Source: Struthidea cinerea | Taxonomy: Eukaryota > Chordata > Aves > Passeriformes > Corcoracidae | NCBI GenBank assembly: GCA_013397865.1 | Contig: VZTI01003643.1 | Location: forward strand, 705,129 to 769,128 | Direction: 5' to 3' | Length of the DNA: 64,000 nt | Shown: piece by piece, positions 59,480-64,000 of the stretch | Numbering within the stretch: the stretch's first letter is position 1 | How the letters are laid out: every line of letters starts with the position of its first letter | Notes under the pieces: generated by a model | The model's database searches: none | Told to the model about the DNA's origin: nothing | The model's input: only the letters and a program-made list of their open reading frames with translations | Position numbers and translations under genes: made by a program

Positions 59480-59515
59480 CCAGTGCTGCTGCCCCCACCT
59501 CCCGTGTAGCAGAGA
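59480..59515 (+). CDS. NCAM1: NCAM1 muscle-specific domain exon 12B (36 nt)
   Basis: Lies between the acceptor TCTTTCTTTAG and the donor GTGAGT. It begins and ends in phase 1 and encodes PSAAAPTSRVAE (first Pro from the preceding C), then a dangling A. The peptide is Ser/Thr/Ala/Pro-rich, as expected for the O-glycosylated MSD hinge between the two FN3 domains. The mammalian 12B that I recall is longer (48 nt), so the avian exon may be shorter. A TGCATG motif follows at 59552. Confidence 0.85.
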
Positions 59516-60396
59516 GTGAGTATGGCAGGAGGGGTTTGCTCCCGTGTGCTCTGCATGATCTCCTCACTGAGTGTGGTGCACTTCCAACACCCCTGGCCGT
59601 TTTCCTGCTTCCCTGGAGGGTTTTTCCCCCAAATCTCTCTCCCTGGGGCTGCTCTGCAGCTTCCCAAGGTCTGATTTACCCTCCTCGTGTCCCCGCAGTT
59701 CTCTGCCTGTTGGAGGCACAGCAGTGAGAATTCTCTTGGTTTTAAAGGTTTTGTGGGCACTGACAGGGAAATCCCTCCCAGCTCGTGTCCCTCCTGCTGG
59801 GTTCTTCCCAGGACTTGTGGAAGCAAAGCCGTTCCTTGTCCTTCTGCCCTGGAGATCCTGGTGTCAGGGCTTGCACAGTCTGTGCTCTGGGGAGTGCAGG
59901 CTTCTCTCCAAACTCACTTATTTCCCGAGGTGCTCACACCTTTAGGGTTCTCAGGCCAATTTTCCTCCTCTATCTTTATTCCCTGGGTGTCGTGCAGGGA
60001 GGTGGGAAGGAGCAGGGGATCAGTTCTCCTCAGGAATTGCTCCTAGAGGCCTCCCAAATATTCCATTAATGGGCTGGTGAGGCCAAAAGGGGGCAGAAAT
60101 GGGGATTTGGAACTTCAGAACGCTTCAGGATGAAGGAAGCCTCAGGACAGGCTGCCTTCCCTGTCCCCTGGAGGGCCCTGGGGCTGCCAGCACCCCCCTC
60201 CCTGCGGGCAGGGCTTGGCAAGCAGCAGCAGGGCAGGATTTCTGCAGCCTCTGTGGGTGCCACCCCTGTGCCACGGGGGCTCGGTGTCACCCTCACCTCT
60301 CTTCCCCTCCTGTCACCCCTGGCCCTGCCTCTCCCCCCGATTCCCGTGGAGTGCCTCACCTTGACTGTGTCCTGTCCATCCTTCCTGTTTCCATAG
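59516..60396 (+). other. NCAM1: intron between 12B and 12C
   Basis: 881 nt, GTGAGT to TCCATAG. Contains a TGCATG motif at 59552-59557. Nothing else recognised. Confidence 0.85.
59552..59557 (+). promoter_or_regulatory. TGCATG, candidate RBFOX splicing site after exon 12B
   Basis: Exact UGCAUG in the pre-mRNA, 36 nt past the end of exon 12B. RBFOX binding just downstream of an exon usually promotes its inclusion, notably in muscle and neurons. Function here is inference. Confidence 0.45.
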
Positions 60397-60438
60397 CAAC
60401 CCAGCCTCCCGCTGCATCCCAGAGCTCGGCGGCACCGA
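60397..60438 (+). CDS. NCAM1: NCAM1 muscle-specific domain exon 12C (42 nt)
   Basis: Lies between the acceptor GTTTCCATAG and the donor GTGAGT. It begins and ends in phase 1. After the A of 12B it encodes TTQPPAASQSSAAP and leaves an A. Forty-two nt is the size I recall for the third MSD exon. Ser, Thr and Pro are abundant, fitting the mucin-like MSD1 region, which carries O-linked sugars in muscle NCAM. With 12A and 12B it makes 93 nt in total. Confidence 0.88.
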
Positions 60439-63400
60439 GTGAGTAGCTGGGGACTGCTCCCCTTGCTCTGGAGTGCTGCCTGTGCTGCTGGAGCGCCGGA
60501 TCCAGGGCGTTCCCGGGCTCTGTGGCATTGCTTGGTGGCTGTTAACAGCAGTTTGCTGTGTGAGCATGTTGAGATCCCAGCATGGTGCCACTCTTGCCCC
60601 TCTGCCCCTCATTCCGCCGAGCACGGGCTGAAAAATGGGAGTAAGATGTTTAGAAGAAGCACAGAGAGGGAGAGAAAGAGGAAAAAACCCCCACAAATTG
60701 TCATTTCCAAAAGGATTGTTGTCCTTTCCTGTTTCCCATTTTAGCATTAAAGCTGCCTTTGCCAAAGGGGTGTGGGTGAAGTAATTTCCTTACTGCCCTG
60801 CCTCGCTCTGCTTTGAATGTAGGGAGATAGAGTTGGTATTAAAATTAGGGATATTGGAGGCTGGAAGAAGATGCAAATGAGGAGGTAGAATATCCTGCAG
60901 GAGAGCTCCCAGCTTAGCCCCAGTGCCCTGCTTGCCTTAAAAGAGGTCTCAGACCTCCCAAGAAATCCCAGTCTGAGGTGGGAACTGGATTCAGACTCCC
61001 TTGTTGGTTGGGTGGTCAAGGAAGAGGAAGAAAAACACATAAGGAAGATCTGAGTTTGCCTGGTGCATGTGTGTGTTTTGAATTTGCAGTAATAAAAAGT
61101 GTGTTTGTGGGAATCTGAGGTCACTGCGGTATGTACCTGAGGCGGGTTAGAAATGGTTCATTGCTTCTGAATGGAAAACACTAAAAGCATGAAGTGTGGG
61201 ATGATTTTGGGGGTTGGGATGGAGGGAGAGGAGAGTATGGCCAGTCACAGGAATTTATAATTAATGATAATTAATACTGCATTTATGACTGGCACGTTTC
61301 ATGGTCTTACACGTGGCTTTAAACGTCCCGTGTCTGCCAGCGCCCACAACCAGTGTGTTCCTTGTGCAGCAATTTTCATTTATAAAGTGCCAAACCCCAA
61401 TCCCTGACGCACTCAAGTGCTGAAGAGACCTTTTAATTCCTGTCAGACTTGGAGGATGGGCTGGAGAGGACAAAGGGCAGGGTCTGCTAATCATCCTTTA
61501 TTCCTTAGGAGGCAGAGACTCCTTCTGGCTGTTCATGTGTGGGCTGGAGACAGCTTCCCTTGGAGGGAAAACGTTGGGTTCATGTTTTACAGAACATTTT
61601 GTTCCTTAAAAAAAAAAAATCTTTACGCAGAAAAGATCCTAAGAGCTAATTAATGATAAACATTTTCCACACTTTTTTGCGGTGGGGGCTGCGTGTGGAG
61701 GAGGAGGAGGGGTGTTGGCTTTTTGGGGGTGAAAGTTTCCCTTTTCAGCTGCACTGAAGTTCAGGCTCTGCTCCGAGCAGGAGCAGGGCTGTTATTTGTG
61801 TGTTCCCTGCATTTGTGCAAACAGTGCCCACATTTGTGTGCTGGGTTGGGCTGCAGCCTGTGAAAATGTGCAGTTCTACAGCAGAGGAAGGGCACTGGCA
61901 CGGGGCAGATGCTCCTGCAGCTCTGCTTCATTTAATTACTGCTGCTGCTGCGAGTGATCTGTGCTCTCCCCTTGCCTCCCCTCGGGGGTTCAGTGAATGA
62001 CACCAGGAGCAATTAGGAAATGAGAGCTGCTCCGTGGCACCAGAGGCAGGGACAGAAACCTAATGAGGCTGCAGAGTTTTCTTCACTGGGTTATTGGGGC
62101 TTGGGCTTGGTGGGATCAGTGGCGTGTGGGAGATGTCTGTAGGCATGGAAGAGGTTTGGGAATGTGTCTGCTTGGATTTAACCCTCTGAGGTTGCTCCAG
62201 TAAATAGTTCTGTACCAGTTTTGACAATTTTCTTGCAGCTCTCTCCGCTCTGGGATCTGTTTTGCCTTGCAATGGTTGAGCTCACTTGAAAAAGGGGATT
62301 TTTTTTTCAGGTTGGACGGGGCTTGGAGCAACCTGGGATAGTGGAAAGTGCCCCTGCCCAGGACTGGATAATCTTTAAGGTTCTTTCCAATCCAAACCAT
62401 TTTATTCTATTTATGCTGCTAATTCTGCCCTTGGTCTTTACCTAAAGCTTCCTCTCATGAGTTCAGGCAGCCTCTCTTGCCTGTTTTGAAATCTCAGGTT
62501 ATACTGAGCTTGCTGGAGTTTGGGAGATGTTTATTCCTGACCAGAAGACACTGATTTTCCTTCCAGGCAACCTCACAATAACTCTCAAACCTCCCTCCTT
62601 CACAGTGCCCAGAGTTCTGTGAGCCTGTGTTCAAAGAGAATGGATTGAGAGCTTGGCTGTAACAAATGGATTTCACATTTTGTGCCATCAGTTTTTTCTC
62701 CCCTGCTAATGGTCTGTCCTTAATCTTGTCAGAGACAAGCACCCAAAAGATTAAGGGTTTAATTCTCTGTACGTCAAATTAACAGGGAACTACCAGAGCA
62801 CTGTGGAGTAGCCTCATTAGGATGAGACAGAGGCACGAGCACGAGAAATGCGAGTTATGAAGTGATTTGGGGAGCGGAGCGTGGCCTCAGTGCTCTGCTG
62901 CAGCTGATTTTCCCTCATTCCCTGCCACTCTCCCTGCACTCTTCCATCTCTCCCAGCAGCTGCTGCCTTCCGTGGGCCCTGCTGGTGATGGATTGCCCTG
63001 TCCTGGCTGGCAGAGCCCCCCTGCACACCCCAACCCCTCGCTGTCACTGCCGGGTGGCCCCCACTGACCCCAATCCAGCCGCAGCTCCTGGGTGGAAATC
63101 TGTCCTTGGGAAGGGTCACCCTCAGCAGGATTTTCTCCTTTGCAGCTGCTGCTGTTGTTGTTTTTTAGGAGTACGTTTGTGCTGCAGAGGGAGGGCACAC
63201 CAGTGTGGGGTGCCAAGGTTTGTCCTCGTTTTGGGCTGATTTTGACCCTTTCGCCTCCACTGCCCCGGAATAACAATATTCCCTTTTTCTTCCCAGCAGT
63301 TTTGTGGATTCCTCCAGCAGTCCTGGCACACACTACAGTGATTTTTGTTCCTTTTGTTCTTTGTATGACTAAGCAGTGACGCAGCTGTGCCTAACACAAG

Positions 63401-63699
63401 GCCATAACTCAGTGCTTGCTGTGGTTTAATATTCTTATTTTCCAGGCGGTTTTACTGTCTCCCCCAGTGTTTCTGATATATGCTGGCTAATTTAATTTTG
63501 CTCCTATTTTTATTTACTCTGTAATTCTGCTGTGGATTTTTTTCCCTTGCCCATTGTTTACATCAGTTTTTTAATTTTTTTGTATTTTCCATGTGACCTC
63601 CTCCACTTTCCTTTCAACCAAACTCATGTGCGTGCGTATCATGTGAATTTGTCATGTGGCTTGCATGGTGCTGATGATGTCGTCCTCGCTGGTGAACAG
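60439..63699 (+). other. NCAM1: intron between 12C and the AAG microexon
   Basis: 3.26 kb. Contains a TGCATG at 61064-61069, a CR1 tail at 62308-62408, and a long AG-free zone from 63567 to 63697. No gene recognised. Confidence 0.75.
62308..62408 (+). mobile_element. CR1 LINE 3' tail
   Basis: Contains CAGGTTGGACGGGGCTTGGA, GCAACCTGGGATAGTGGAAA and AATCTTTAAGGTTCTTTCCA with CCAAACCATTTTATTCT at the end. It is a short 5'-truncated copy in the + orientation. Confidence 0.8.
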
Positions 63700-63702
63700 A
63701 AG
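63700..63702 (+). CDS. NCAM1: NCAM1 AAG triplet microexon (12D), candidate
   Basis: The bases AAG are framed by GTGAACAG and GTAAAA, a plausible acceptor and donor. No AG occurs in the 131 nt from 63567 to 63697, so the AG at 63698-63699 is the first that a spliceosome scanning from a distant branch point would meet. Inserted after exon 12 (ending C) and before exon 13 (starting GG), AAG changes Arg to Gln-Gly. This is the known NCAM triplet alternative (QPVR versus QPVQG). TGCATG motifs flank it at 63662 and 63831. The three-base exon cannot be proved without RNA evidence, but position, phase and context fit well. Confidence 0.75.
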
Positions 63703-64000
63703 GTAAAATCTTTGTTCTGATTGGTTGCCTAGATTTTTGGGGTGAGGATTCCCCTCCGGGATCTCCAAATTCCAAAAAAAAAAAAATCCTTTCCCACCGA
63801 GCCTTTTTGGAGGAGTTGCTCATCACTGTCTGCATGGGAAGAACTCGACTTCAGGCTGCTGCACTGAGCTGGAAAAAACTTGCAGGGAAAACGGGAAAAA
63901 AATCCCAAAAAATCACCTGGTTCAGTCATTTGCTTCTTCATTCTCAGAGTCCTGCAAGGAACTGTCCTAGGAAGGTGCTAAAAAACCTCTGGAATGAACA
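63703..64000 (+). other. NCAM1: intron after the AAG microexon, incomplete
   Basis: Runs to the window end. It has a 13-nt A-rich run near 63774-63786 and a TGCATG at 63831-63836. Exon 13 (expected to continue E-P-S-A-P) is not present before 64000. Confidence 0.8.

Larger units (their letters stand above)
1..64000 (+). other. NCAM1: NCAM1 locus, partial (intron after leader exon through MSD region)
   Basis: The whole window lies inside one + strand gene. Twelve constitutive coding exons between 41027 and 56166 join without a frame break to give the NCAM ectodomain from the mature N-terminus (LQVDIVPSQGE) to the end of the first fibronectin type III domain (FKTQPV). Exon lengths are 75, 219, 144, 138, 118, 170, 143, 151, 185, 97, 171 and 132 nt, the series I recall for vertebrate NCAM1. 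Optional exons for VASE and the muscle-specific domain are also present. NCAM1 is a cell-surface immunoglobulin-superfamily adhesion molecule of neurons, glia and muscle. Missing here are the leader exon upstream and, downstream, exon 13 onward (FN3-2, transmembrane, GPI and cytoplasmic exons). Identification is by recognition of the protein sequence. Confidence 0.97.

Noticed and set aside
63883..63900. CAG|GGAAAACGGG as the start of exon 13
   Set aside because: The first codon phase fits (GG GAA), but the following codons do not give the expected E-P-S-A-P continuation and no pyrimidine tract precedes it.
1..64000. CRISPR array, bacterial operon, tRNA or rRNA genes
   Set aside because: No regularly spaced repeats, no operon-like gene packing and no tRNA or rRNA cores; the gene structure is clearly vertebrate.

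Overview
The window is a vertebrate nuclear genome segment, almost certainly avian. It carries one recognisable gene on the + strand: NCAM1 (neural cell adhesion molecule 1, CD56). The bird assignment rests on several truncated CR1-type LINE 3' tails, on compact introns between GC-rich exons, and on an ectodomain sequence very close to chicken NCAM as I remember it. A few substitutions in Ig4 and FN3-1 suggest a bird other than chicken, perhaps a songbird; that last step is inference.

Layout. Positions 1-41026 are intronic. The leader (signal-peptide) exon is not seen, and the CpG-rich first 0.6 kb may be the downstream shoulder of the promoter island. This long intron holds scattered CR1 fragments, simple repeats, a CpG-containing segment with two octamer-type POU sites near 6.0-6.5 kb, and AT-rich homeodomain-motif stretches. 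From 41027 to 56166 there are twelve constitutive exons (1743 nt, 581 codons, no frame breaks, all GT-AG) encoding the mature N-terminus, Ig1 to Ig5 and the first fibronectin type III domain. I use the classical numbering 1-12, in which VASE lies between exons 7 and 8 and the muscle-specific exons between 12 and 13.

Alternative splicing is the most interesting content. A 30-nt VASE exon (ASWTRPEKQE) sits in the 7.9 kb intron between exons 7 and 8. After exon 12 come three small phase-compatible exons of 15, 36 and 42 nt, matching the muscle-specific domain (MSD) cassette. They are followed by a candidate three-nucleotide AAG microexon at 63700-63702, preceded by a 131-nt zone with no AG. Several TGCATG (RBFOX-type) motifs lie near these exons. 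Exon 13, the second FN3 domain and the membrane/GPI exons lie beyond 64000.

Together the exons build the extracellular homophilic adhesion arm of NCAM: Ig1-Ig2 with the heparin-binding patch, Ig4 modified by VASE, Ig5 with the polysialylated N-glycosylation sites, FN3-1 with the acidic patch used by polysialyltransferases, and an optional Ser/Thr/Pro-rich MSD hinge between the two FN3 domains. I found no second protein-coding gene, RNA gene or CRISPR array. I did not find an undescribed system; the best leads concern microexon regulation.
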